A stretch of DNA of 48,129 bases, taken from Coprococcus sp. (GTDB taxonomy: Bacteria; Bacillota; Clostridia; Lachnospirales; Lachnospiraceae). A model generated the notes under the pieces. That model had not been told where the DNA came from. It did no database searches and saw nothing but the letters and a program-made list of their open reading frames with translations. The position numbers and the translations under genes are program-made. Below, piece after piece: positions 1-7,574 of this stretch. The stretch's first letter is position 1. Each line of letters opens with the position of its first letter. The stretch is from positions 1 to 48,129 of the forward strand of contig JAEDGW010000004.1 in NCBI GenBank assembly GCA_016297325.1, in the 5' to 3' direction.

Positions 1-138
1 GTTAATGGATTATACGATAATTCTAATGATGAAAGGAAAGAAGCGTTTGCAAGACTTGAGCAGTTACGAAAAAAGGGGACTGTTGTTGATGATGCAGCAG
101 AATTAGCTTCTTATAGGGACGAGAAATATGGTAAGTAG
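1..138 (+). CDS. Antitoxin of a PIN-type toxin-antitoxin pair (C-terminal part only)
   Basis: An open frame enters from the left edge and ends with TAG at 136-138, giving the last 45 residues. The tail is highly charged, with a stretch like EAFARLEQLRKKG and an ending ELASYRDEKYGK. This type of ending is common in the small antitoxins encoded just before PIN-domain toxins. The last 11 bases overlap the toxin start at 128, which implies translational coupling. In such systems the antitoxin binds the toxin through its C-terminus and represses the operon through its N-terminal DNA-binding domain. That N-terminal domain lies outside the window, so the antitoxin family (AbrB-, Phd- or RHH-like) cannot be assigned. 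Confidence 0.65.
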   Translation, partial: VNGLYDNSNDERKEAFARLEQLRKKGTVVDDAAELASYRDEKYGK

Positions 139-544
139 AATTTTGATTGATACAAATATATTGCTTGATTATCTCCTTGAACGTGAACCATTTGCAGATG
201 ATGCGAGGACAATTGTTGAATTATGCACAAATGGGAATGCCAGGGCATGCATTGCGGCACATTCAATTCCCAATATGTTTTTCATTTTAAGAAAAAATTA
301 CACAATAAAGGAGAGGCGGGACATATTATCAAGTATATGTACGTTGTTTGATGTAGAGGGGATAGATAAAACGAAACTATTGTCAGGTCTTGAAAACGAA
401 GATTTTTCTGATTTTGAGGATTGCCTGCAGATGGAATGTGCAAAGAGCTTTGGTGCTGAGTACATCGTCACAAGAAATGTGTCTGATTATTCGGCCTCGG
501 AAGTGAAGGCAATAGAACCTGGAGAATTCTTGAAAATGTGTTAG
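128..544 (+). CDS. PIN-domain ribonuclease toxin (VapC-like)
   Basis: This 138-residue protein has the PIN-fold signature. The N-terminus reads ILIDTNILLDYLLER, giving the first catalytic Asp (residue 8) followed by T-N. Acidic residues in the middle and near the C-terminus (DFEDCLQMECAKSFGAEYIVTRNVSDY) match the conserved second half of PIN nucleases, including the T-R-N-x-x-D-Y motif. PIN toxins cleave RNA, often tRNA, in a Mg2+-dependent way. The ATG at 128 overlaps the upstream antitoxin gene by 11 bases, so the two are one operon. Length and motif are normal, and I see no damage. The cellular target cannot be told from sequence. Confidence 0.85.
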   Translation: MVSRILIDTNILLDYLLEREPFADDARTIVELCTNGNARACIAAHSIPNMFFILRKNYTIKERRDILSSICTLFDVEGIDKTKLLSGLENEDFSDFEDCLQMECAKSFGAEYIVTRNVSDYSASEVKAIEPGEFLKMC

Positions 545-722
545 TAGTATAAGGAAATATTTTCAAAAGAAAAAATGGAGATTTTATGGTGGTTTTATTT
601 CGAAAAATGACGATAAGAATATAGAGAATCCTGTAAAATAGCCATTTGTGGGACATAGTAAAATACAAATAGTATTTCTTATTACGTTTATCAGCTCACA
701 CCGTATAAGTGGGAGTAGGATA

Positions 723-883
723 GGGGACGTTCCTTTTGTAACGAGGAGTGTCCCTGTGTCACGATTAAGACAGGTGACGCTCCTTGTGACAGAGGGACAC
801 TCTTCAATACAGGTGACGCTCCTTGTGACAGAGGGACACTCTTCAATACAGGTGACACTCTTCGTGACAGAAGGAACGTCCCC
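723..883. repeat. Nested palindromic repeat, long copy (161 bp)
   Basis: The element starts with GGGGACGTTCCTTTTGT and ends with its near-perfect complement ACAGAAGGAACGTCCCC. Inside the arms, GAGTGTCCC and GGGACACTC units also pair, so the whole element can fold into a long nested hairpin. It contains two identical head-to-tail 39-bp units (770-808 and 809-847) followed by a diverged third (from 848). It is non-coding and resembles the REP-like elements that some bacteria spread with IS200-like (RAYT) transposases. That relationship is inference; no transposase is present in the window. Confidence 0.85.
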
Positions 884-897
884 AAAGTGCATGAATG

Positions 898-947
898 CAC
901 AGCACTATATAGATTAGTGGTAGTTATCTATGTAGTGCTGTGTTTTT
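898..947 (+). terminator. Strong intrinsic terminator
   Basis: A 17-bp stem (CACAGCACTATATAGAT with its complement at 926-942, one G-T pair) encloses an 11-base loop and is followed by TTTTTG. It would end transcription of the toxin-antitoxin operon. The palindromic repeat at 723-883 sits between the toxin stop and this terminator. Confidence 0.75.
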
Positions 948-1040
948 GTTTGGCAAGATTTGGCATTTTTGAAGGAGATGTCGGATAGTGCCAATAAAGT
1001 GCCGAATGGTTTGGGACGAATTATCGATTGTATTAGCATA

Positions 1041-1162
1041 GGGGACGTTCTTTTTGTAACGAGGAGTGTCCCCGTGTCACGATTAAGACAGGTGACGCTC
1101 CTTGTGACAGAGGGACACTCTTCAATACAGGTGACACTCTTCGAGACAAAAGGAACGTCCCC
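1041..1162. repeat. Nested palindromic repeat, medium copy (122 bp)
   Basis: Same family as the element at 723-883, in the same orientation, with the same terminal inverted repeats (GGGGACGTTCTTTTTGT and ACAAAAGGAACGTCCCC). It has one 39-bp internal unit (1090-1128) instead of two, which accounts exactly for the length difference of 39 bp. It lies about 160 bp from the first copy. Confidence 0.85.
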
Positions 1163-1274
1163 AACACAACGGTGGGAGAATTTTCGTACATGACTTATGA
1201 TAATCTGTGTTCAGAAGCAGGGAAATGAAATCAGTTAAGTGATAAATTACCAAATCTGAAAGGAGACATAAGTT

Positions 1275-1586
1275 ATGAGTAAGAAGTATTTTACGATTGC
1301 GGGATGCAATCACTACTATGGAAACGAGTATATGAAAAAGGGAATGAAGGTAAAACTTGTTAAGGAACCTGATAATGAATATGATCAGGAAGCAATACAG
1401 GTGAAAATCAAAGGTCTCGGCAAGGTTGGCTATGTGGCAAACAGTTCGTATACAGTCAAGGGAAAATCAATGAGTGCCGGAAGACTGTATGATAAGATAG
1501 GCAAAAAGGCTAAGGCGAAGATAGTATTTATACTTGATGACAGTGCGATATGCGAAGTGACGGATGATGGACTAGCCGGTAAATAA
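1275..1586 (+). CDS. Small HIRAN-domain protein
   Basis: This 103-residue protein is essentially one HIRAN domain. Diagnostic stretches are the N-terminal F-T-I-A-G-C-N-H-Y-Y-G, the central LVKEPDNEYDQEAIQVK, and VGYVANSSYTVKGKSMSAGRLYD. HIRAN domains bind DNA ends, notably the 3'-OH end in HLTF-type remodelers. In bacteria they occur alone or fused to helicases and nucleases. AAAGGAGACATAAGTT precedes the ATG at 1275. The gene follows the second palindromic repeat and precedes a membrane protein gene. A stand-alone HIRAN protein in a defence-rich stretch could recognise broken or foreign DNA, but that role is inferred. Confidence 0.85.
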   Translation: MSKKYFTIAGCNHYYGNEYMKKGMKVKLVKEPDNEYDQEAIQVKIKGLGKVGYVANSSYTVKGKSMSAGRLYDKIGKKAKAKIVFILDDSAICEVTDDGLAGK

Positions 1587-1631
1587 AAAGATATAATAAG
1601 TATATCTACGTGGAAGTAGTTAACTATTGTC

Positions 1632-1666
1632 AATAGCCAACTGAGGCATATGTCTGAATGGCTATT
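1632..1666. terminator. Hairpin between HIRAN and membrane-protein genes
   Basis: AATAGCC at 1632 and GGCTATT ending at 1666 form a 7-bp stem around a 21-base loop, followed by ATAA. The weak stem and missing T-run make it a poor terminator at best. A related sequence forms the hairpin at 2230-2266. Confidence 0.35.
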
Positions 1667-1688
1667 ATAAAAGAGAGAGGTGGATTGT

Positions 1689-2180
1689 ATGAAGAACAAT
1701 TCAGTTGGCGGAAAGATCTTAATTGTTGTGATTATAATAGGTATCTTGTATATCATCGGAAGTGCAGTGGATGCAAGCAAATCAAAGTGCGTTAAATCAG
1801 GATGCAATAATGAGCGATCATCAGGAAGTGCTTACTGTATTTTACATAAACCATATGAAAACTCATCGTATAAGAATTCATATAGCAGCACCACAAGAGC
1901 TACGACAGAAAGTACGACTGAAGTTTCGACAAAGACAACTGAGAGAGCAACTACCAGTGTTACTACAAGGGAAGAACCGACTACCAGAGCTTGGAAGGAT
2001 AACAATTCATATAAAAATAATACATCTGGCAATCCATACAAGTCATACGATGATGGATATGATGACGTGCACATGGAGGGGGATTATGATGATGACAGAT
2101 ATAACAGAGATTCAGATTATGCTGATGGTGTGGATGATGCTATAGAGGATGATTATGAAGAGGGAGATGGGGATTGGTAG
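1689..2180 (+). CDS. Membrane-anchored Cys/His-motif protein with Thr-rich linker and acidic tail (unknown)
   Basis: I do not recognise a family. The ATG at 1689 is preferred over an in-frame GTG at 1680 because GAGAGAGG lies about 8 bases before it. The 163-residue product starts with a single membrane segment (about residues 7-24, ILIVVIIIGILYIIGSAV). Next comes a compact C-x4-C-x8-C-x2-H motif (CVKSGCNNERSSGSAYCILH), which could bind zinc. A Ser/Thr-rich linker with about 20 Thr follows, then a strongly acidic Asp/Tyr-rich tail. The layout suggests a small zinc ribbon held near the membrane by a flexible stalk. Its neighbours are a HIRAN gene and a methyltransferase gene. Confidence 0.6.
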   Translation: MKNNSVGGKILIVVIIIGILYIIGSAVDASKSKCVKSGCNNERSSGSAYCILHKPYENSSYKNSYSSTTRATTESTTEVSTKTTERATTSVTTREEPTTRAWKDNNSYKNNTSGNPYKSYDDGYDDVHMEGDYDDDRYNRDSDYADGVDDAIEDDYEEGDGDW

Positions 2181-2229
2181 GATATTTTATACTACACTTC
2201 GAATTAAATAAATAATTTCAAGTATAGAC

Positions 2230-2276
2230 ATAGCCGTCTGGGATATTAAAGTACTCAGATGGCTATCACTTTATTT
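2230..2276 (+). terminator. Probable intrinsic terminator
   Basis: ATAGCCGTCTGGG pairs with CTCAGATGGCTAT (13 bp with G-T pairs) around an 11-base loop, followed by CACTTTATTT. It closes the unit containing the membrane protein gene ending at 2180. Confidence 0.55.
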
Positions 2277-2344
2277 GGCGTGATGTATGTAGTAGAAAAT
2301 AATAGACGTATAGAATCGCGGGAGTAAAAAAGACCATAATAAAA

Positions 2345-2373
2345 TTGAATGTTATAATATAACAAAGTATAAT
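2345..2373 (+). promoter_or_regulatory. Sigma-A-type promoter of the methyltransferase/helicase pair
   Basis: TTGAAT (2345-2350) and TATAAT (2368-2373) are separated by 17 bases, about 56 bases before the methyltransferase start. The spacing is ideal and the -10 is perfect. The region is AT-rich, so a chance match is possible. Confidence 0.55.
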
Positions 2374-2428
2374 AATTCTATATAAATTTGAACGAAACTA
2401 TTAAATAAATGGAGTGCAATAATATCAG

Positions 2429-3025
2429 ATGAACAGTACAAACATGACTTTGGAGTATTACAATTGCAATGCTGCTGATTTTACAGCAAGTACTTTGAAT
2501 GTTGATTTTCAGGAGAATCAGAATAGATTTCTGAAAATGCTTAACAGAGGTGATTTAATACTTGATTTTGGATGTGGTTCGGGAAGAGATACGAAATATT
2601 TTCTAGAACATGGTATGCGGGTTGAGGCAATTGACGGTTCGATAGAACTGTGCAGAATTGCATCAGGATATACAGGAATAGAAGTAAGAAATATGCTTTT
2701 TCAGGATTTGGATGAGCATGAACGATATGACGCCATATGGGCATGTTCGTCGATTCTGCATTTGCCTAAAAAGGAATTGAAAGATGTATTTCAGAAGATG
2801 ACCTGTTCGTTGAAGCCAGATGGTATCATCTATACATCTTTTAAATATGGAGAATTTGAGGGTGATAGGCATGGCAGATTCTTTGTCGATTTTACAGAGA
2901 CATCATTTTCAAACTTCATAAAGGATATACCAAGTATAAGGTTGAAGAGCGAGTGGGTTACAGAAGATGTACGACCAGGAAGAGGTAATGAGGCATGGCT
3001 GAATTTGATTTTGCAGAAAAAATAA
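2429..3025 (+). CDS. Class I SAM-dependent methyltransferase
   Basis: This 198-residue protein has a Rossmann-type methyltransferase fold. Motif I is ILDFGCGSGRDT (about residues 44-55), motif II ends in an acidic residue in VEAIDGS, and the post-motif region reads YDAIWACSSILHLP. The substrate is unknown; the closest general type is the small-molecule/TehB-like branch. No N6-adenine DPPY or cytosine PC catalytic motif is seen, so it is not an obvious DNA modification enzyme. Its last 31 bases overlap the start of the HKD-helicase gene in another frame, so the two genes are translationally coupled and probably function together. Confidence 0.8.
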   Translation: MNSTNMTLEYYNCNAADFTASTLNVDFQENQNRFLKMLNRGDLILDFGCGSGRDTKYFLEHGMRVEAIDGSIELCRIASGYTGIEVRNMLFQDLDEHERYDAIWACSSILHLPKKELKDVFQKMTCSLKPDGIIYTSFKYGEFEGDRHGRFFVDFTETSFSNFIKDIPSIRLKSEWVTEDVRPGRGNEAWLNLILQKK

Positions 3026-5475
3026 ATTTTGAATATCAGGAATATTATCGCACTGATGTGATGACTGGGGATAAAGATGCAAGAATGCAGCTTTATTACC
3101 AGCTGTCAAGGAGCCTTAGGGGCGCAGAGAGTGTGGATATAATTGTTTCATTTCTGATGGAGTCAGGGGTAAAAATGATCGTGAAAGATCTTGAGAAGGC
3201 TCTGAGGCGAGGTGCAAAGATCAGGATTTTGACCGGTAATTATCTGGGAATCACACAGCCATCAGCACTTTACATGATCAAGAGAGAACTTGGAGAGCAG
3301 ATTGATCTGAGATTCTATAACGAAAAGAATAGGTCATTCCATCCAAAATCATATATATTCCATTATAAAAATTATAGTGAAATATACGTGGGTTCTTCAA
3401 ATATTTCGAGAAGTGCACTTACATCGGGAATTGAATGGAATTACAGGTTCAGAAGTGATTCTGATCAGGAAAGTTATGAGAAGTTTTTTGGTACATTTGA
3501 GGATCTGTTTTACAATCATTCGATAGTAATTGATGACGAAGAACTGAAACGATATTCAAAAAATTGGCATAGACCGGCAGTGGCAAAAGACCTTGATCGT
3601 TATGATGTGGAAGCGGATGATAAGGATCTCAATGTAAGGGTTATGTATGAACCGAGAGGTGCACAGATAGAGGCTTTGTGTGCTCTGGAGCATACTAGAC
3701 TGGAAGGTGCAAAGCGTGCTCTTGTTGTTGCGGCAACAGGAGTTGGAAAGACGTACCTTGCAGCATTTGATTCAAAAACTTTTAAGAGGGTACTGTTTGT
3801 GGCGCACAGAGAGGAGATATTGAAACAGGCAGCAGTTTCGTTTCACAATGTAAGAAAATCGGATGACTATGGATTCTTTAATGGCACGGAAAAAAGTACG
3901 GACAGATCAGTGATATTTGCATCCGTTGCAACTCTTGGAAGAAGTGAATATTTGAATGAGAGGTATTTCTCCAGAGACTATTTTGATTATATAGTGGTGG
4001 ACGAATTTCACCATTCGGTAAATAATCAATATAGAAGAATCGTTGAATATTTCAAATCAGAATTTTTGTTAGGGCTTACTGCCACACCGGAACGTATGGA
4101 TGGCAAAAATATATATGAGATATGTGATTATAACGTTCCTTATGAGATTTCTTTGAAGTCAGCTATCAATAAGGGGATGTTGGTTCCATTTCATTATTAT
4201 GGAATATATGACAATACGGATTATTCTGGAATTCATATAGTGCGCGGCAAGTATGATGAAAAAGAACTGAATGAAACTTATATAGGAAATGTATATAGAC
4301 ATGATCTTATTTACAAATATTACCGTAAATATGGTTCAAAGCGTGCTCTGGGATTTTGCTGTTCCAGAGAGCATGCAGAGGAAATGGCGCAGGAATTCTG
4401 TAAGAGGGGAATACCGTCGGTTGCTGTTTACAGTAATTCAAACAGTGAATATGCTGAGGAGAGATCTGTGGCTATACAGAAATTGACTGATGGGGAAATA
4501 CGTGTGATTTTCTCCGTGGATATGTTCAATGAGGGTGTTGACATACCTTCTGTAGATATGGTTATGTTCCTTAGACCTACAGAGTCGCCAATTGTATTTT
4601 TGCAGCAGCTTGGACGAGGACTGAGAAAAAGCAAAGGAAAGGAATACTTGAACGTACTGGACTTCATAGGCAATTATGAAAAGGCAGGCAGTGTTCGTTA
4701 TCTGCTTACAGGCAGTTCCAAATTAGAACGAGGATCATACGATCCGGCGGATCGTTCAGATTTCCCGGATGATTGTCAGATAGATTTTGATATGAGACTT
4801 ATAGATCTTTTTTCTGAGATGGATAAGAGGCGCTTGAAGCTGAAAGATAAGATCATAAATGAATATTTCAGAGTTAAAGATCTGCTTGAAAAGGCACCGT
4901 CAAGACTGGAGCTTTTTACATATATGGAAGATGATGTATACCAGATGGCAGTAACGCACTCTAAAGAAAACCCTTTCAAGAGATATTTGGATTTCAAGAA
5001 TGGCATAAACGAGCTGTCTGATGATGAGAAAGAAATTTATCATGGAATAGGAAATGAGTTTATCAGCTTGATAGAGAATACAAGCATGTCAAAGGTATAT
5101 AAGATGCCTGTACTTATGGCTTTTTATAATCATGGAAAGATTCTCATGCAGGTCACGGAGCAGCAGCTTCTGGATAGCTGGAAAGAATTCTTTTCAACTG
5201 GCACTAATTGGAAAGATTTGGAATCAGGAATTAATTATGAAAGGTTTATTGCTATTTCAGATAAGGAGCATATAAAGAAGATAATTCAGATGCCGGTTCA
5301 TTTCCTGCAGGAGTCCGGGAAAGGATTTTTCATCAAAAAAGAAGAATGTGTGCTGGCGCTTAGGGATGAACTTAAGGATGTGGTTGGTAATCCGGTGTTT
5401 GTAGAGCAGATGAAAGACGTGATCGATTACCGAACGATGGACTATTATCAGCGGAGATATAGGGATGAAAAGTAA
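2995..5475 (+). CDS. HKD (phospholipase D-like) nuclease fused to DEAD/DEAH superfamily 2 helicase
   Basis: An 826-residue fusion. Residues about 1-200 are a PLD-like domain: HPK at about 116-118 is followed by VGSSNISRSALTSGIEWN. The usual Asp of H-x-K-x4-D is His here. Residues about 220-600 are an SF2 helicase with Walker A ATGVGKT (about 248-254), the DEAH-box variant DEFHH (about 337), motif III TATPERMDG, and motif VI QQLGRGLRKSKG. The remaining 220 residues are helical and not recognised; they occupy the place of DUF3427 in longer relatives. The PLD plus SSL2-helicase architecture is widespread and often found among mobile or defence genes. The start overlaps the methyltransferase gene. 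All helicase motifs are intact. The biochemical activity is untested for this type, so a defence role is inference. Confidence 0.85.
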   Translation: MAEFDFAEKINFEYQEYYRTDVMTGDKDARMQLYYQLSRSLRGAESVDIIVSFLMESGVKMIVKDLEKALRRGAKIRILTGNYLGITQPSALYMIKRELGEQIDLRFYNEKNRSFHPKSYIFHYKNYSEIYVGSSNISRSALTSGIEWNYRFRSDSDQESYEKFFGTFEDLFYNHSIVIDDEELKRYSKNWHRPAVAKDLDRYDVEADDKDLNVRVMYEPRGAQIEALCALEHTRLEGAKRALVVAATGVGKTYLAAFDSKTFKRVLFVAHREEILKQAAVSFHNVRKSDDYGFFNGTEKSTDRSVIFASVATLGRSEYLNERYFSRDYFDYIVVDEFHHSVNNQYRRIVEYFKSEFLLGLTATPERMDGKNIYEICDYNVPYEISLKSAINKGMLVPFHYYGIYDNTDYSGIHIVRGKYDEKELNETYIGNVYRHDLIYKYYRKYGSKRALGFCCSREHAEEMAQEFCKRGIPSVAVYSNSNSEYAEERSVAIQKLTDGEIRVIFSVDMFNEGVDIPSVDMVMFLRPTESPIVFLQQLGRGLRKSKGKEYLNVLDFIGNYEKAGSVRYLLTGSSKLERGSYDPADRSDFPDDCQIDFDMRLIDLFSEMDKRRLKLKDKIINEYFRVKDLLEKAPSRLELFTYMEDDVYQMAVTHSKENPFKRYLDFKNGINELSDDEKEIYHGIGNEFISLIENTSMSKVYKMPVLMAFYNHGKILMQVTEQQLLDSWKEFFSTGTNWKDLESGINYERFIAISDKEHIKKIIQMPVHFLQESGKGFFIKKEECVLALRDELKDVVGNPVFVEQMKDVIDYRTMDYYQRRYRDEK

Positions 5476-5496
5476 TTATTTAAGCAGGATTATAAA

Positions 5497-5583
5497 ATGG
5501 GATGTGGTTTGAACTGCGGTGGAAATGGTTCATTCAGAAATAAAGAAACTAGTGGAGTATGGTTTTGGCAAAGAAATTATTAG
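5497..5583 (+). CDS. Possible 28-residue Cys/Gly/Trp-containing peptide
   Basis: An ATG at 5497 opens a 28-codon frame ending with TAG at 5581. The product starts MGCGLNCGGNGSF and ends VWFWQRNY. AGCAGGA lies about 10 bases upstream. The unusual Cys, Gly and Trp content does not look like random AT-rich sequence, but the frame is too short to trust. It could also be the remnant of a larger gene at the junction between the helicase and the Wadjet remnant. Confidence 0.25.
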   Translation: MGCGLNCGGNGSFRNKETSGVWFWQRNY

Positions 5584-5607
5584 TAATCAAGAGAGAGGGG
5601 GAGTACA

Positions 5608-5953
5608 GTGGCAAGCATATTTGATATTATCCCTAATAATTTTTTAATCCATTATCAAGTAATAGTAATTATAGAGCTAATGCAGCATTGTTCCAATTTA
5701 TATATGAACAATATGATAATGAGATTTCTTACAGAATAAAGCGGAATATACTCAGGGATGAAATGGCATATTTTATTTCTGAGCATTCAGAGGAATTTTT
5801 AGCAGATTATGATATGTCGAATAAGACTTGTCAGGATATTTCAAGTGACTATTTAAGAAGGTTTTCTAGTAAAGACGTTGGATGGCTTGAAGAAGAATTT
5901 GATGAGTCGACATTTGAAAAGTATATTGTAATAACCGAGCAGGGCGTAATGTT
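5608..5953 (+). pseudogene. jetA: jetA remnant: N-terminus only, frameshifted (Wadjet system)
   Basis: A GTG at 5608 follows GAGAGAGGGGGAG and starts MASIFDIIPNNF, the typical JetA opening. The frame is lost at the T-run near 5640-5645. Adding one T would join it to the open frame that continues NPLSSSNSNYRANAALFQFIYEQYDNE and runs to KYIVITEQGVML near 5952. JetA is the kleisin-like subunit of the JetABC SMC complex that destroys circular plasmids. Only about 115 of an expected several hundred residues remain. The sequence then changes directly into jetC C-terminal sequence in another frame, so a deletion junction lies near 5945-5955. The T-run difference could be a sequencing error, but the truncation cannot be. 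Confidence 0.75.
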
Positions 5954-6334
5954 ATGCAAATTCGATCAAGACAGGATGGAGAGGAGACAGAGGCTAATTT
6001 ATCTAAAAAACAAGGTTCGGCTAGTAATGGTGAAAAACAAACACCATATTTTATTATTCTTGCGGCTAGCTTGTTGCAATGCTATCCTAAAAATGTTTCA
6101 TGTGCGAGATTGGCATTTATAGATGAGGCTTTTTCAGCACTTTCTAGAGAACGAATTGAGCAAATGGTTAGGTTTTTTGAGGATAACAAATTTCAGGTGA
6201 TTTATGCTGCTCCGCCAGAAAAAATAGATAGTATTGGTTCTCATATTAACTCAACAATTAGTTTGTGCATGAAAGGAAAATATACCTGGGCCATAGAAGG
6301 GTTGGTGAAATCGGATGAGTTTTCAGTTGACTAA
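5954..6334 (+). pseudogene. jetC: jetC remnant: C-terminal ATPase lobe only (Wadjet system)
   Basis: About 126 codons remain of a protein normally around 1,000 residues or more. They carry the ABC signature in the form ASNGEKQTPYFIILAASLLQ and the Walker B / D-loop stretch ARLAFIDEAFSALSRERIEQM. These match the C-terminal lobe of JetC, the SMC/SbcC-like motor of Wadjet. The Walker A half, the coiled coils and all of jetB, which should lie between jetA and jetC, are missing. The fragment is fused out of frame to the jetA N-terminus. Its end overlaps the jetD start (6315) by 20 bases, the normal operon arrangement. Confidence 0.8.
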
Positions 6335-7574
6335 GATTCAAATAGATACGTTGAATAGTTTACTGGATGTATATGAAAAAAGTGCAACATACAAAGGTAA
6401 AAATATTAAAAATCAAAGTTTTTCTATTCAACCAGAAAAAATATTTAATGAGTATAACGGCGATTATACAGATCAAGATGAAGTAGAGACTTTTAATAGT
6501 GATATGCAATGTTTAGTAAATCGTGACTATGTGTTTTTAAATTATATAAACGGTACAGCAGTGATTTCTAAAATTGAACTTAACACTGATTCTTTAAAAG
6601 AGATATATTTAGTCCTGAAGCGAGAAGATATTACATAAAAACGTAAACAAGAAAGAAAAATGTATTCACAATATTTAGGCATTGATCAAATTATTGACGC
6701 ATACTGTAAGAATGAAATGGACAGACTCAATGATTATAAAAATGCAAAGTATCCATTAGATGTTGCAAAAAATATTTTGAAATTGCTAAAATATATATTC
6801 AAAAATAATACGGATATTATGGAACGAGAGTTGTCGGTAGCAGTTTTGGGTGATACAAAACTTTTTGAAAAAAGCTATAGATCACGAATATATAATATTA
6901 TTGAAGAGTATGGATGTTTAGATGTTGATTTATCTACTTTGGATAAAAAGAAAAGGGAAAGAGTAATTCTTGAGGAATATCAGGTTTATTCGAATCCGTC
7001 CTACATTTATTTCAAAGGAGACGTAGAGCTGTTTTATTATGATGGCACTTCAATTGTAGTAAAGCCAGATATTCCGATAGCTATTTTGTCAAATGTGATT
7101 AATCGAGTTGAAAAGATAAAAGTATATTCTAAACAAATCGTTACGGTTGAAAATCTTACTTCGTATAACAGAATAAATGATATTGAATCTACATTCATAT
7201 ATCTGAGTGGATATCACAATACCGCTAAGCAAAGATTTTTGATGGAGATAGCTAAAAACAATAGGGATGTTTCTTGGTTTCATTTTGGAGATATTGATCC
7301 TGACGGGTATTTTATATTGAGAAATTTGATAAAAAAGACGGGGATTACATTTGTTCCGTTATATATGGATGTAGATCAATTGATAAAATATCGTGAATAT
7401 TGTAAGCCGCTTGAACAGAATGACATTGTAAAAGCTAAAACATTGATTGATATTCAATTTTATGATACGGTTATGAAATTTATGCTGGAAAACAATTGTA
7501 AATTGGAACAGGAAATTATAAGCTGGTTGGGTGAAAATAATAAAAGAGCGTTATTAAATAGTGCGGATCAATGA
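6315..7574 (+). pseudogene. jetD: jetD with an in-frame stop (Wadjet nuclease subunit)
   Basis: A single reading frame of 420 codons is interrupted only by TAA at 6636-6638 (codon 108). The first part (107 residues) corresponds to the JetD N-terminal arm. The second can restart at ATG 6660 and gives 304 residues with the TOPRIM-like nuclease half: TVENLTSYNR, then IYLSGYHNTAKQRFL, then HFGDIDPDGYFIL with the acidic D-x-D-x-D-G cluster. JetD cleaves DNA handed to it by JetABC. One base change in the stop codon would restore a full-length protein. Upstream of ATG 6660 only a weak A-rich ribosome site is visible. With jetA, jetB and jetC lost, JetD cannot act in the usual complex. Confidence 0.8.

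Larger units (their letters stand above)
545..1274. other. 730-bp gene-free stretch with two large palindromic repeats and a terminator
   Basis: No convincing gene lies here. Open frames on both strands are produced by the repeats at 723-883 and 1041-1162 and read as repeated nonsense peptides. A strong hairpin with a T-tract lies between the two repeats at 898-947. The stretch 1163-1274 leads into the HIRAN gene and carries its ribosome binding site (AAAGGAG near 1258). Confidence 0.6.

Noticed and set aside
770..883. Possible CRISPR array from the 39-bp direct repeats
   Set aside because: The units are contiguous with no spacers, occur only two to three times and form part of a larger palindrome; no cas gene is nearby.
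584..917. Open frames on both strands across the first palindromic repeat, with repeated peptides such as VTLLVTEGHSSIQ
   Set aside because: They are created by the 39-bp repeat units, exist in several frames on both strands, lack ribosome sites and match no protein pattern.
5688..6122. A 144-residue protein as an intact gene
   Set aside because: It begins inside jetA sequence at a TTG without a ribosome site, and its last 55 residues are jetC sequence read in the wrong frame.
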